From IMG/VR virus record IMGVR_UViG_3300042922_000870, positions 1 to 47,313 of that record: a DNA stretch of 47,313 bases; one strand, written 5' to 3'. How positions within the stretch are numbered: the stretch's first letter is position 1; each line of letters begins with the position of its first letter. The notes beneath the pieces are model-generated. The model did no database searches, was not told the origin of the DNA, and was given only the letters and a program-made list of their open reading frames with translations. Below, one piece after another: positions 25,204 through 34,303 of this stretch. The position numbers and the translations under genes were made by a program. The stretch is from a virus.

Positions 25204-26172
25204 TTATTGACCGTGGAACACCTCAATTACTCTGGCTGCTCTCAAGTCATAATTATGATATTTGTATACATATTTCTGTGCCTTTTTAGCCCTTAATTGT
25301 CTTTGATTTTTCGTCATTCCTAAAATCTCATCAATCATATCAAGCATTTCCTGCCCCGATTTAGGGAGATAGATGTGATCGTTGAAAAGAAATTCTTGAG
25401 CCTTGGTGTACGGAGAAATAAGTAACGCTCCTCCGATTCCCATTACCTCTACCATGCGCATAGAAGACTGAGTTACAGAATCTCCATTTAAGTTTTGACC
25501 TAATGCTATCTTAGAAGAGGAGTAGAGGAGAGGAAGATTTTCGTACGCCATATAACCTTTGTATATCTCACGATTGCATAAGTTAACTTCTTTTGAAGAA
25601 TCAATCCACCACTCATTACCATATATCTCGATATTGTAGTTACTATTCACCACAGGCATTATAAACTCTTTAGTTTGCTGAAATCTGCGCTCATAGTTAT
25701 TAGCAACTAAAACTATATCTTTGTTAACTTCGGAAAATGCTGATTTATGGAAGGAGGGATTGCAACCAAATAACATTAGTTCTGCTTGCTTTCCTTTATT
25801 CCAATAGTTAGGTAAGCACTCTGCTGTAGTCGTGAATATGTAGTCGGCATAGTCAGACCAATAGTCACCAATCCAGTGGTCATGAGGAGTGTCCTCGATA
25901 CTCCAGAAGAAATGGGGAATTCCTTTTTCTCTTGTATGATTAAACAGCCCTTCAGAAAAGTTGGCAAAACACTCTGAAAAAACAAGGGAAGGTCTGAATT
26001 CCTCAACGTCTCGTTTGAAAAGTTCAACTTGCTGTTCCTTAGATTTATCCCACAGCCGATGTTCGCCATCCATAATGAACACTTCATGTCCAAGATTTAT
26101 AAATCCTGCTGCTAGACCATTTTTAATCAACATCGAATTATTAGTAAAAAGCACCTTTATCTTTCTGTTCAA
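25204..26172 (-). CDS. CgeB-like glycosyltransferase
   Basis: 322 residues from TTG 26172, with GGAAGGTG upstream; overlaps the preceding glycosyltransferase by 4 nt. GT-B type: N-terminal half with FFWSIEDTPHDHWIGDYWSD and FTTTAECLPNYW, C-terminal half with GIGGALLISPYTKAQEFLFN, DHIYLPKSGQEML and a terminal YKYHNYDLRAARV, the layout of the CgeB/Glyco_trans_1_4 family (spore maturation glycosyltransferases). Third of three glycosyltransferases directly after the tail tube gene. Inferred role: sugar transfer to virion protein or to host surface polymer. Donor and acceptor unknown. Confidence 0.85.
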   Translation of the reverse strand: MNRKIKVLFTNNSMLIKNGLAAGFINLGHEVFIMDGEHRLWDKSKEQQVELFKRDVEEFRPSLVFSECFANFSEGLFNHTREKGIPHFFWSIEDTPHDHWIGDYWSDYADYIFTTTAECLPNYWNKGKQAELMLFGCNPSFHKSAFSEVNKDIVLVANNYERRFQQTKEFIMPVVNSNYNIEIYGNEWWIDSSKEVNLCNREIYKGYMAYENLPLLYSSSKIALGQNLNGDSVTQSSMRMVEVMGIGGALLISPYTKAQEFLFNDHIYLPKSGQEMLDMIDEILGMTKNQRQLRAKKAQKYVYKYHNYDLRAARVIEVFHGQ

Positions 26173-27182
26173 TTAGAAACACCTTCCAGAGAAACACAAT
26201 ACTCTTCAATTGCATCGTTGATTTGTTTAAAACGATCATCCCAGGTGTTGTTAGAAGCTACATTCTTGGTTATTTTTTTGATGTGATCAGGATCAGTCAT
26301 CGACATCTTAACTGCAATGTCTACTTGACTAAGAAACTCCTCATCTGTATCTGCAGTTAAAACTGCATCTGGGTAAATATCGGTTTCGTGCCATTTGGTT
26401 GCAACAGACAGAGTTCCAGCCGCCATTGCTTCAAACAGCTTCAATGGGCATGAGGACTGTGTTATACCATTTTGAGTGTTGAATGGAATCAACGATACAT
26501 TTGCGTGTTCATAATATGAGTGCAGTTCCTTGTGAGTTTTAACACCGAGATTTATTACGTTTCTCGGACACTCTTTACCAAACTCTTTTCCAACAAATAC
26601 AGTTGTATATTTATCAGCAACTTTTTTGAGAAGACTTGTTGAAATCCAGGAACCTATCGCGCCCGAAAACAAAATAATTGGCTTTTTTAAATCCTTATAC
26701 TCTTTCGGTACTTCAGATGTTTTATCAATATATGATTGAGGACATGCATTTCTTATCAGGTATGTAGGCTTTGACTCATGAGTATTGTCATAAATCAATT
26801 TACTAGTAGTAAAGATAATATTGGCTGATTCCATGGCTTGTTTCTCAAAAGGAGCCCAGTCTGGAAACTCATCAACTCTATTATAAATATTAACTTTGGC
26901 TTTAATTTGATTAGCAAATTCGGCTGATTTTGCCCATGTGTAATAAAAAATATCTACTTTAATTTGATTATGTTTTATCTTATTCAATACCTCTTGAAAG
27001 TTATGGTATACATACACATGAGGGTAAACCTCCTCATAAGGTAAATCTGATTGAGTATTGTTGCAGAATATAACATCATAACCGTTATCAGCAAATTTCT
27101 CTGATATTTGTTGTGGAGTTTGCTTCAAGAACGACCAGTTAAGGGTGGGTGGATATAATACTATCTTCCTTTTTTCTTTCAT
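26169..27182 (-). CDS. GT4-type glycosyltransferase
   Basis: 337 residues from ATG 27182 with GGGAG upstream. GT-B fold enzyme: N-terminal LYPPTLNWSFLKQTPQQISE, and in the C-terminal half ILFSGAIGSWISTSLLKKVA (donor-binding domain start) and QSSCPLKLFEAMAAGTLSVA, the Ex7E-type nucleotide-sugar binding motif of family GT4. No membrane segment, so cytoplasmic. Same operon as the two neighbouring transferases, with a 4-nt overlap downstream and 16 nt upstream. Confidence 0.88.
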   Translation of the reverse strand: MKEKRKIVLYPPTLNWSFLKQTPQQISEKFADNGYDVIFCNNTQSDLPYEEVYPHVYVYHNFQEVLNKIKHNQIKVDIFYYTWAKSAEFANQIKAKVNIYNRVDEFPDWAPFEKQAMESANIIFTTSKLIYDNTHESKPTYLIRNACPQSYIDKTSEVPKEYKDLKKPIILFSGAIGSWISTSLLKKVADKYTTVFVGKEFGKECPRNVINLGVKTHKELHSYYEHANVSLIPFNTQNGITQSSCPLKLFEAMAAGTLSVATKWHETDIYPDAVLTADTDEEFLSQVDIAVKMSMTDPDHIKKITKNVASNNTWDDRFKQINDAIEEYCVSLEGVSN

Positions 27183-27198
27183 TTTTTTCTCCCTGCGA

Positions 27199-27930
27199 TT
27201 AATTATTACTCATTACATGTGAACAGAATGTACCTGTGTCACACCAAAGTTCAAATCCATTATGTTGAGCCATTGCACAGAAATAAGCATCTTCGCCTTG
27301 AGGATGATACCCAAATTTAATCTTCTTATAGACTGCCTTATCAAGCATCCATACTGCACCTGTAAGATCTACTTTAATTAGATTTTGATGTTTATTATAT
27401 GCAGCATTCCTAATGCTTCTATTAGTTATATGCTCATAAGTATTTCGCTCATTAAGTCTCATTACATTGGGGTATCGATACGGATATTCTGGATCAACTA
27501 AATACCCGTTGTATATTAATCCCGAAATAATATCTTTTTCTGATTTAAGCAGATTATTAATTACACTATTGGGTACTAAAATATCAGAGTCGATAAAGAG
27601 TAGTTTTTCGGTCTTAACTTTACGCATAATGTAATTCTTTAATATACTCAAATGATTGTATATATGCTTATTTCTGATATCTGTGGTGCGAGTATCAGGA
27701 GGGACATTTCGGTTGTAGGTTTCGATGGTGATTCGATTATATTGAGCGTGATAGTGGACTTTGAATTGTTTTAAAATTGACTCGCTTTGATCAGTTGAAT
27801 CGTTGAGTATAAAGAAGAGATTAATTTTATTTTTCGGATAATCAATATTGAGAATGTGTTCAAGATATTGATTGAGGATAAAATCCCTATTTCTAATAGG
27901 CGCTGCAATTGTTAAGGTCGGCAATGTCAT
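27199..27930 (-). CDS. GT2/Anp1-like glycosyltransferase
   Basis: 243 residues from ATG 27930 with CAAGGAGAATA upstream. GT-A fold: starts LPTLTIAAPIRNRDFILNQY, with the metal-binding DxD at residues 114-116 (LLFIDSDILVP) and GEDAYFC near residue 220. Resembles Anp1/mannan polymerase-type and GT2 enzymes. First of three transferase genes, 69 nt after the tail tube gene and its terminator, so probably expressed at lower level than the tube protein. Confidence 0.85.
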   Translation of the reverse strand: MTLPTLTIAAPIRNRDFILNQYLEHILNIDYPKNKINLFFILNDSTDQSESILKQFKVHYHAQYNRITIETYNRNVPPDTRTTDIRNKHIYNHLSILKNYIMRKVKTEKLLFIDSDILVPNSVINNLLKSEKDIISGLIYNGYLVDPEYPYRYPNVMRLNERNTYEHITNRSIRNAAYNKHQNLIKVDLTGAVWMLDKAVYKKIKFGYHPQGEDAYFCAMAQHNGFELWCDTGTFCSHVMSNN

Positions 27931-27950
27931 ATTATTCTCCTTGTAAAAAG

Positions 27951-27987
27951 TAAAAAAATGCGGTTAGGCATATTATCCTAACCGCAT
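27951..27987 (-). terminator. Strong intrinsic terminator after the tail tube gene
   Basis: Perfect 11-bp stem ATGCGGTTAGG/CCTAACCGCAT, 8-nt loop, followed by TTTTTTTAC on the minus strand. Separates the highly expressed tail tube gene from the glycosyltransferase cluster. Confidence 0.9.
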
Positions 27988-27999
27988 ATATGCCATTCA

Positions 28000-28794
28000 T
28001 TATGTGAAATCTGCTTCATCAAAAATGTACATTGTATACAAATCTTTGGAGCCTGGAACTGCTAGAGCTTCCATTGCAATATCTTGTACAGCTGGATCAC
28101 CATCTGGTGCCATTGCCATGCTCCAATTGTCTTCAATCTTTGCTGAAGGAATTGTAATCTGAGCGGCATAATCCTTTTTCGTCAAAATGTCGCGCACCAG
28201 AACATCAAGCACAAGCTCGTAACTTCCAGCAAATCTATCTGTTTGTGCCCTAATCCCTTTTGTATCTGGACCAGACATAGTGTTGTAATATACGATAACT
28301 TTTTCGTCATCAACAATGTCACCTGATGCAAATGTGACAGTCTTTCCAGTTACGCTATATTCTCCGGTAGATGGGTTAGATACTTTAAAGTCAAAACTCT
28401 CACCAATGGTGCCATCAGGAAGATACTTATTTACACTGATTAGTTTGCCAGCGCTAACAGGCGTATGTTGTAAAGTTACAGCCCCACTTGCAACAGTTAG
28501 AGTGTCATTTGTTCTTACTGGAGTTGCTGCCGTAATGACTTCCGTTCCAAGCAACATTGCAATCAATTCATTAGTAAAATGAGCATCTTGAAGCGTAAAC
28601 TTCGCTGCTCTATTCCCAGAAAAACCAACAGTTTTTGGGTTCCCGCTGCCGCCTTGAGTGTAAACGGTATCGGACGTATTTTCTAGACCAGATTGCTTCA
28701 ATGTATCTAGTCTAGCTTTGAGTTTCTTCGTGACCTGATCAAAGAATGATGCAGTAGCAACATCTCGGATCGCCCAACGATTTGTAACTGTCAT
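28000..28794 (-). CDS. Major tail (tube) protein candidate
   Basis: 264 residues from ATG 28794 with GGAGGAAAT upstream. N-terminus TNRWAIRDVATASFFDQVTK, then beta-rich domains (FTLQDAHFTNELIAMLLGTE, YSVTGKTVTFASGDIVDDEK) and C-terminal YELVLDVLVRDILTKKDYAA. The size, beta content, place between head-tail connector genes and tape measure, and the strong terminator right after it all fit the tail tube subunit. SPbeta has its tube gene in the same relative place. Confidence 0.75.
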   Translation of the reverse strand: MTVTNRWAIRDVATASFFDQVTKKLKARLDTLKQSGLENTSDTVYTQGGSGNPKTVGFSGNRAAKFTLQDAHFTNELIAMLLGTEVITAATPVRTNDTLTVASGAVTLQHTPVSAGKLISVNKYLPDGTIGESFDFKVSNPSTGEYSVTGKTVTFASGDIVDDEKVIVYYNTMSGPDTKGIRAQTDRFAGSYELVLDVLVRDILTKKDYAAQITIPSAKIEDNWSMAMAPDGDPAVQDIAMEALAVPGSKDLYTMYIFDEADFT

Positions 28795-28809
28795 TTAAAA
28801 TTTCCTCCG

Positions 28810-29529
28810 TTATATAATTATTTTTGTCCAAGTGTTTTCTTGGATTTTTATTTTCGTTGAGTCAACATTCCCAGTATATATTCCTGTCATGATATTGTTA
28901 TAATGGTCGATATTTTCCATTCGGTAATATCCATCATATAACTGATATATCGTTAGTTTATCAATATCAAGAATAGAGATGTTGTGTGATTTCCAGGAGA
29001 GACCAGATATTAAACTGTGCAAATTGCTGGCTGGCTTTTTCTGAGGTTTTTTTGCTCTATCACCTTTGATTTTCTCAATGAATTCTCTAGCCTTAGAATT
29101 AGCAGGGTTAAATTCCTCTTGTGTTGACGTATCTGGAATCTTGTTGGCAATTTTGATTAAACTTTGTACATCAGGAAATATCTCAGGGGTAATAATGTTA
29201 TCTCCTACTTTTAAATGGGGAATTTCACCTGAAATTCCAGCAGAGATATCATTTTCAAAAACCAAACGAGAGCCTAATTCTATGGCATTTCTAAAGCTGT
29301 CATCATGTGAAAAGAAATGAATTAATATTTCAAAATTTGTTTCTTTGAGATTTTTTAATTCGGGGTGTCTATTCTTATCAAAAAGAAGAGAAGATAGAGC
29401 ATGATTATATTTATCATAGCCAATAGATACAACATGTTTTAACAATGGTGATGAAACCTTGATGCCATTCAGACTTACAGATTGACCCAGTAAAAACTTA
29501 AGTTCAATACTTTCATCAATTTCAATCAT
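28810..29529 (-). CDS. Structural/connector-region protein, unassigned
   Basis: 239 residues from ATG 29529, whose ATG overlaps the TGA of the upstream gene, so translation is coupled; no good ribosome site of its own. N-terminus EIDESIELKFLLGQSVSLNG, middle PEIFPDVQSLIKIANKIP, C-terminal QLYDGYYRMENIDHYNNIMT. Soluble, mixed. No family recognised; position between tail terminator-type and tail tube genes suggests a connector or assembly protein. Confidence 0.65.
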   Translation of the reverse strand: MIEIDESIELKFLLGQSVSLNGIKVSSPLLKHVVSIGYDKYNHALSSLLFDKNRHPELKNLKETNFEILIHFFSHDDSFRNAIELGSRLVFENDISAGISGEIPHLKVGDNIITPEIFPDVQSLIKIANKIPDTSTQEEFNPANSKAREFIEKIKGDRAKKPQKKPASNLHSLISGLSWKSHNISILDIDKLTIYQLYDGYYRMENIDHYNNIMTGIYTGNVDSTKIKIQENTWTKIII

Positions 29530-30002
29530 CAGTTAAAATCCACTGGCCTATATGTCAACGCATATCCCTGGAATTTTTCATTTACAACATACTCGTTCAA
29601 TGAATTGAAATTCAGTTCACCAATGCCAATACCTCGTTGAGAATTCATCAACTCTTCAACCCTACTCAAAATATAGTCCATACGTGTGTATCCATAGTCA
29701 GTCTTGAAGTTGTTTTTATCTGTGAACATGTAAATACCAAGAATTCCATTTTTAAAGCTAGTTCCTGATGGTCTATAATCAGTGCAGGAAATGGTTATGT
29801 ATGTTTTTGCGGTGTCTGATGTATCGGGGATAAAACGATGTGGATAAATGTTTTTGTAAACGAGTTCGTCTGTATTATTGATATCATCCTGAGCAAGAAA
29901 GTCTTTGTGTCCATAAAAGACAGCTTTACACAAATTCTGGTCGGACAATAATCTTTTAATCACAGTTTTTTTGTATTCTGTTATTTCTTCTAGGAACGAC
30001 AA
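29529..30002 (-). CDS. Tail completion/terminator-like protein
   Basis: 157 residues from TTG 30002 with GAGGTGATTTAC upstream. The sequence (YIFTDKNNFK-type strands, TDYGYTRMDYILSRVEELMN, YALTYRPVDFN at the end) is that of small minor-tail/tail-terminator proteins, which have one alpha/beta domain that ends with strands reading the neighbouring ring. Position directly before the tube gene pair supports this. Assigned by position and pattern only. Confidence 0.6.
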   Translation of the reverse strand: MSFLEEITEYKKTVIKRLLSDQNLCKAVFYGHKDFLAQDDINNTDELVYKNIYPHRFIPDTSDTAKTYITISCTDYRPSGTSFKNGILGIYMFTDKNNFKTDYGYTRMDYILSRVEELMNSQRGIGIGELNFNSLNEYVVNEKFQGYALTYRPVDFN

Positions 30003-30013
30003 AGTAAATCACC

Positions 30014-30526
30014 TCAGCTTACTACAAAATCTGGAACAACCTCACATCTCAAATATCCACCTGTGTCAATCTGACGAGTATCATTAAACGTTGAAATTAC
30101 AGTAGTGACCTGGGTGAGAGACATAGGTGTGGTTCGGTGAATTTCTTCGCCCAAGGAGTTACGGAAAATTGCAACATACAATCCGCCATTAGGAGTAAGA
30201 TGTCCTAATTCATATGTAATGCTAATACATTTCAATGCCTCTAGAGCGCTTCCCTTATCAGGATGCTTTGTTTTATCAAAAGCAAGCTTTAGTTTATTGT
30301 CTGTAGCAATACTGTAGACATAGGTAAACTGTGGATCAATTGCCACATCCAGATCGGCATCAATGATCTCTTGAGTGGGAGTTGCACCAATTACAACATC
30401 TCCGTCTAGGCCGCTTGAGTGCTGCTTAGAGTAAGGAAGAGGGCTATAAATTAGCCAGTTATTAACCAAACCTTGAACAAATGTATCTACTTTGAGTTCG
30501 CCAAAACGAACAATAGCTTGACTCAT
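30014..30526 (-). CDS. Virion-region protein, unassigned
   Basis: 170 residues from ATG 30526 behind GGAGCGTG. Starts SQAIVRFGELKVDTFVQGLV and contains LGEEIHRTTPMSLTQVTTVI; beta-rich, no membrane segment, no catalytic motif. It is 11 nt from the gene downstream. Head-tail joining or decoration role is possible from its place among connector genes. Confidence 0.65.
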   Translation of the reverse strand: MSQAIVRFGELKVDTFVQGLVNNWLIYSPLPYSKQHSSGLDGDVVIGATPTQEIIDADLDVAIDPQFTYVYSIATDNKLKLAFDKTKHPDKGSALEALKCISITYELGHLTPNGGLYVAIFRNSLGEEIHRTTPMSLTQVTTVISTFNDTRQIDTGGYLRCEVVPDFVVS

Positions 30527-30538
30527 TTTTCACGCTCC

Positions 30539-31729
30539 TTAATATAATGGTTTAATTCTTATTCTGATTCTGGATTCGGATAATCCATTATCATTTCTAA
30601 CATGCAAATAAACATACCCGATGGAGTTACCAGCTACGATACTGCAGGTGTTCATTTCTTCGTCTTGAACAGATACACTCGCCAATTTAGTAGGAGAGAC
30701 ACCATCATCAGAAGTTAATAAAAATCTACTTTTATCGGGATACTCAATGCCATTTCTGTAGAATTTAGCAGTATAGGATTGAGTTCTGCCAACCTTGATT
30801 TCGTTCGAACCAATGATTTCACAAGTGTAACTAAAAGCGGTTGAGTCAGTAATACTAACTTCAATCTGCGCAGAAACATTTTTGTATGTAACTGTAATAA
30901 TAGCCATACCCGAGGTGATGGGGGTGATTATTCCATCAAGTGATACCTTAGCAATTAATTCGTCACTTGAGGCATACGATAAGGAGGGAGAGAAAAGAGG
31001 GGAATTGTTATTTGTAACAACCACATTTAGCTGTAGTGATTGGTCATCAGCAATCGTTACAAATGAACCATTGTTGATAGCTATTTTATAATCAGCAATA
31101 CTGCCATAATAATCTGCAATCTCTAATTCTAGATTATCTCTAGATGGGTTCAAATCAGCCGAAGAGTTCAATGTTAAATGAACAATTCCATCAGTGCTAA
31201 CATAGTCAACATCAGTAACCTTGAATGCTTCTTTACCAATAATGAACCTCTTGTCTCTTTTAAGAGATAGTGTAGAATTATTCCTTTGCACTAGTACTCT
31301 TCTATTCCCATCAGGCAAAGACATTACATTTCCCTCTGAGATATTAATATTTGAATTATTGGACGATAAGACTGCTGGATGTGATTCTACCTCACCTAAT
31401 CCATCAATCCATTTCAAGTCAATATTACATAGTTTAGATACCCATTTCTTAGTCAATTTATTCTCAGTATCATAAGAAGTAATTATCCAACGTTGTCGGT
31501 TCGGCAGCTCCAAAATATCTCCGTTTGATAAAGTATTAAATTCATCAGTAATATACTTTAGGGTCTCTGATGAAGAGGTTTTATCATTCATTAGAACCTT
31601 TATATTTCTTCCATTGACAATTGCATCTTCAGAATCAAAACCATAGTTAATCTGATAGCTCAGCAACTTTTGCGCATCATGAATAATTTTATCTGATTGA
31701 CTTGTATGGTAATTCTTAAAATTTTTCAT
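30539..31729 (-). CDS. Structural protein with bacterial Ig-like (BIG2) domain
   Basis: 396 residues from ATG 31729 with AAGGTGATTA upstream. Residues about 215-300 form a BIG2-type domain (LSYASSDELIAKVSLDGIIT, PITSGMAIITVTYKNVSAQI), followed by another beta domain (SYTAKFYRNG, NSIGYVYLHVRNDNGLSESR). The N-terminal 200 residues are of mixed type with LPNRQRWIITSYD. Ig-like domains in phage structural proteins usually decorate capsid or tail and bind cell-surface sugars weakly. Here the gene sits among head-tail connector genes, so a surface-exposed connector or head-fibre role is inferred. Confidence 0.75.
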   Translation of the reverse strand: MKNFKNYHTSQSDKIIHDAQKLLSYQINYGFDSEDAIVNGRNIKVLMNDKTSSSETLKYITDEFNTLSNGDILELPNRQRWIITSYDTENKLTKKWVSKLCNIDLKWIDGLGEVESHPAVLSSNNSNINISEGNVMSLPDGNRRVLVQRNNSTLSLKRDKRFIIGKEAFKVTDVDYVSTDGIVHLTLNSSADLNPSRDNLELEIADYYGSIADYKIAINNGSFVTIADDQSLQLNVVVTNNNSPLFSPSLSYASSDELIAKVSLDGIITPITSGMAIITVTYKNVSAQIEVSITDSTAFSYTCEIIGSNEIKVGRTQSYTAKFYRNGIEYPDKSRFLLTSDDGVSPTKLASVSVQDEEMNTCSIVAGNSIGYVYLHVRNDNGLSESRIRIRIKPLY

Positions 31730-31764
31730 TAATCACCTTGTTGTCCAGCGGATTTAAATCTTAC

Positions 31765-32160
31765 TTAGAGAAAATCATCCAATGTATTAATGATAATTGA
31801 ATCAATTTCATCTTTTTCTGTTGCCACGAGCAATTCTTGTGATTTTAATTGAGCTTGAAAATTCTTTAGACCTATATCTTTAGCAAATGGTTGCCATGTA
31901 GATGAAAAGTAAATTAGCTGATTCTTTAAGAAGTTGAGGCGTAGGAAATGAGAGAGGATCAGAATTTCATCGTCATCAAGAGTCTTGTTTACAAGTTCAC
32001 TTTCATCATTACAAACAATAGATGTTCTCAGTCTATTATTGTAATCTCGCACAGCAGTTTTAATGAATGCGTAAATCCTTTCATTGGTATTTGGGAGGTC
32101 TATGTCGTCTACTTTACATCTACTAAGAAACTCTTCATATATTTCATCATAGGAAGTCAT
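31765..32160 (-). CDS. Head-tail connector-like protein
   Basis: 131 residues from ATG 32160 with ATCGGAGAACC upstream. Helical, with EEFLSRCKVDDIDLPNTNER and a long helix LILSHFLRLNFLKNQLIYFS. Size, helix content and the place soon after the capsid gene match small adaptor (gp6/gp15-type) proteins that join the portal to the tail. Pattern- and position-based. Confidence 0.6.
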   Translation of the reverse strand: MTSYDEIYEEFLSRCKVDDIDLPNTNERIYAFIKTAVRDYNNRLRTSIVCNDESELVNKTLDDDEILILSHFLRLNFLKNQLIYFSSTWQPFAKDIGLKNFQAQLKSQELLVATEKDEIDSIIINTLDDFL

Positions 32161-32176
32161 GAGGTTCTCCGATCAG

Positions 32177-32647
32177 TTAATCAAAAAGAATATCTTGAGG
32201 GATATTGATCCATTCAGAGATGAATTTAAGTTTTCCACCAGTCAGATCGGCACTTAATTCTTTGGCGATATCGACAACGAATTTCTTCTCAGATGCTGAA
32301 TTGATTTTTTCAAATTCACTTTTCATCTTAAGATAAGTGCCTTCCAGCAAATCAATAATCTCAGTTCTTGAATGAGTATTGCTCACATAGTCTTCCAAGT
32401 CTCCACCAAGATTACTAGTGAGTTCTTTAGAATCATCGGAATCTTCGACTATAACAAGTTCACCATTTTTAAAACAGACACTATTCATAAGCAACCAATC
32501 AACTGCTTCAATTGGTAAAGTCTTAACATCGTATTTGTCTCCCTTACTGCCTGCCCACTCATACCTTTTACTTCCACCATTAGTGATGAAATTAAAGATA
32601 TAAGGAGTATTCCGATATCTTGCGATTTTAATCATTGAATTCTCCAT
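32177..32647 (-). CDS. Virion-region protein, unassigned
   Basis: 156 residues from ATG 32647 behind GGGAGTAAT. The N-terminus (IKIARYRNTPYIFNFITNGG) looks like a short beta structure and the C-terminal half is helical and acidic (LEGTYLKMKSEFEKINSASE). First gene after the major capsid gene and its terminator. No family recognised. Confidence 0.6.
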   Translation of the reverse strand: MENSMIKIARYRNTPYIFNFITNGGSKRYEWAGSKGDKYDVKTLPIEAVDWLLMNSVCFKNGELVIVEDSDDSKELTSNLGGDLEDYVSNTHSRTEIIDLLEGTYLKMKSEFEKINSASEKKFVVDIAKELSADLTGGKLKFISEWINIPQDILFD

Positions 32648-32666
32648 TACTTATTACTCCCTTTTT

Positions 32667-32697
32667 AAATAAAGAGAGAGGAAGACCTCTCTCTTTA
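32667..32697 (-). terminator. Intrinsic terminator after the major capsid gene
   Basis: Perfect 11-bp stem AAAGAGAGAGG/CCTCTCTCTTT with a 4-nt loop, followed by ATTTAAAAAG on the minus strand. The T tract is short. It lies 12 nt past the capsid stop. Confidence 0.75.
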
Positions 32698-32708
32698 TTA
32701 GATTTATA

Positions 32709-33725
32709 TTACAAAGTTACTGCTGCATCTTCACGGATATATCCGATTGCCTCACCGTACAAAAGTTCAATGGCTGCTTCTTGAACTAGTTTAATCTTTA
32801 CTCGCTCATCACTAGCATCTTGTTCGGTAAACTGGCGCATTCCACCATATTCGACAACGATGAAAGGTTTCTGAGAAACGCCTCCAGCAAGCATATACCC
32901 CTCATTAACTGGAAGTTCGACTTTACTGTTTGTCTCATCAGTGAATGGATTAACCAAGTTAACCGCAGTTGTACGACCAATAGAGGTTGGATTCAAAGCG
33001 GTACGCAACTCATCGCGAAGTTCATCTGTAAGCAAGTCCTTAGCAGCTCCTGTGGTTTGCTGAAGAGCAAAATAATCAATCAAGAGTGTATCTGCCACAA
33101 ACAATGGGCGGCCACCATAGCGCTGTAGAGTTGAGGCTACTTTGTTATAATCTGCAAGAGCAACATTGTTTCCGGTTTTAACATTTGCGGCTGGAACAAC
33201 ACCAGAAGTAATTGCAGCTCGGAAAAGTTTGGAGATTTGCTCCATGTAAAGGCGAATCTTTGCATCGCTGATGTCTTCGATCAATTTCCGGAAGTTTTCA
33301 ACCGAATCTGTAACAAGATCAAGTGGATCGTAACTAAAGCCTGTTTGGAATACCTGTGGAGTAGCTACTTTGGACTTTTTACCATCAACGCGAGTCAAGT
33401 CCACTCCTGTTCCCAGTGCAGACCATACAACCTTTGCCTTGCGATCCTGTGGGATATTGTATTGATATATATCGCCTCGATTTCGAGGTGTCATCTTTGC
33501 CAGCAGTTCAATAACTTTCGTTGCTTTTGGTTTTGCAATTTTATCTGCTTCTTCAACAATCAGATTGTTGAATTGGTGTAGCATTGACGGATCAGGCGTT
33601 TTAGAGCCGTCACCGAATACTTTTTCACAATATGCTTTAATATCCGCTGTATCATCGACAGTGGTAGTCTTTACATCGACAATCCTGCTAAATAGTGCTT
33701 TAAGTTTGTTGTTATCGTAACGCAT
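32709..33725 (-). CDS. Major capsid protein
   Basis: 338 residues from ATG 33725 with AAAGGAGAAT upstream. N-terminus RYDNNKLKALFSRIVDVKTT; then residues such as QTGFSYDPLDLVTDSVENFR, QISKLFRAAITSGVVPAANV and GGRPLFVADTLLIDYFALQQ, and a late VSQKPFIVVEYGGMRQFTEQ, in the general order of HK97-fold capsid proteins (N-arm, long helix, P-domain, strand with a YGE-type C-terminus: AIELLYGEAIGYIREDA). The size is normal for an unprocessed capsid protein. Position after the portal, protease-scaffold and decoration genes, and the terminator behind it, support the call. Confidence 0.8.
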   Translation of the reverse strand: MRYDNNKLKALFSRIVDVKTTTVDDTADIKAYCEKVFGDGSKTPDPSMLHQFNNLIVEEADKIAKPKATKVIELLAKMTPRNRGDIYQYNIPQDRKAKVVWSALGTGVDLTRVDGKKSKVATPQVFQTGFSYDPLDLVTDSVENFRKLIEDISDAKIRLYMEQISKLFRAAITSGVVPAANVKTGNNVALADYNKVASTLQRYGGRPLFVADTLLIDYFALQQTTGAAKDLLTDELRDELRTALNPTSIGRTTAVNLVNPFTDETNSKVELPVNEGYMLAGGVSQKPFIVVEYGGMRQFTEQDASDERVKIKLVQEAAIELLYGEAIGYIREDAAVTL

Positions 33726-33755
33726 TTAAATTCTCCTTTAAATTGTGGTTTTAAT

Positions 33756-34283
33756 TTATTGAACTTCCAAACGAACAGTATCTTTACCAAGGCTGTAATC
33801 AGAATCTTCAACTGTCCGCACTACAGTGAATTTGGTGGTTGAAGTTGCATAGCCAGAGTGGGGTGCAGAAGCCGCTGAGACAATATATTTCTTAGTAGCT
33901 GGGTCAAAGTGTGCAACATTACCAACTGCCATTTCAGTCAATGTGGAATTGAGAGAAAATGCAGAAGTTTCAAAGCGCAGTCCCGTTTCAGGAATGACGA
34001 TTCGAGCACGTTCGCCTACCGCATTGAAATATTCAGCTAAACTTTCGCCAAGGTATCTTCGTTCAACTGCTGCGATTAGGTATTGTTTATTAGTCACAGC
34101 AGACAATTGCGTACAAATGCGTTCACCTTCAGAATCAAAACTAAGTTCGACCATAGTGAAATTGTCAATAGGGGTAGAAGCTACTTTGGCTCCATTCGCA
34201 ATATCGCGTACTTTCCATGAAGAAATCATGCCTACTTCATGAAGTACTGGAGTTGTTAGTGCATTAAATTTTTGAGTTGCCAT
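33756..34283 (-). CDS. Capsid decoration/head protein candidate
   Basis: 175 residues from ATG 34283, chosen because GAAAGGTGAT lies just upstream; a GTG nine nt earlier lies in that site. N-terminus ATQKFNALTTPVLHEVGMIS, beta-rich throughout, ends TVEDSDYSLGKDTVRLEVQ. Located between the scaffold and the major capsid gene, the usual place for decoration (head-stabilising) proteins of lambda-like arrangement. No enzyme motifs. Confidence 0.65.
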   Translation of the reverse strand: MATQKFNALTTPVLHEVGMISSWKVRDIANGAKVASTPIDNFTMVELSFDSEGERICTQLSAVTNKQYLIAAVERRYLGESLAEYFNAVGERARIVIPETGLRFETSAFSLNSTLTEMAVGNVAHFDPATKKYIVSAASAPHSGYATSTTKFTVVRTVEDSDYSLGKDTVRLEVQ

Positions 34284-34303
34284 TTTTATCACCTTTCAAG
34301 TGT

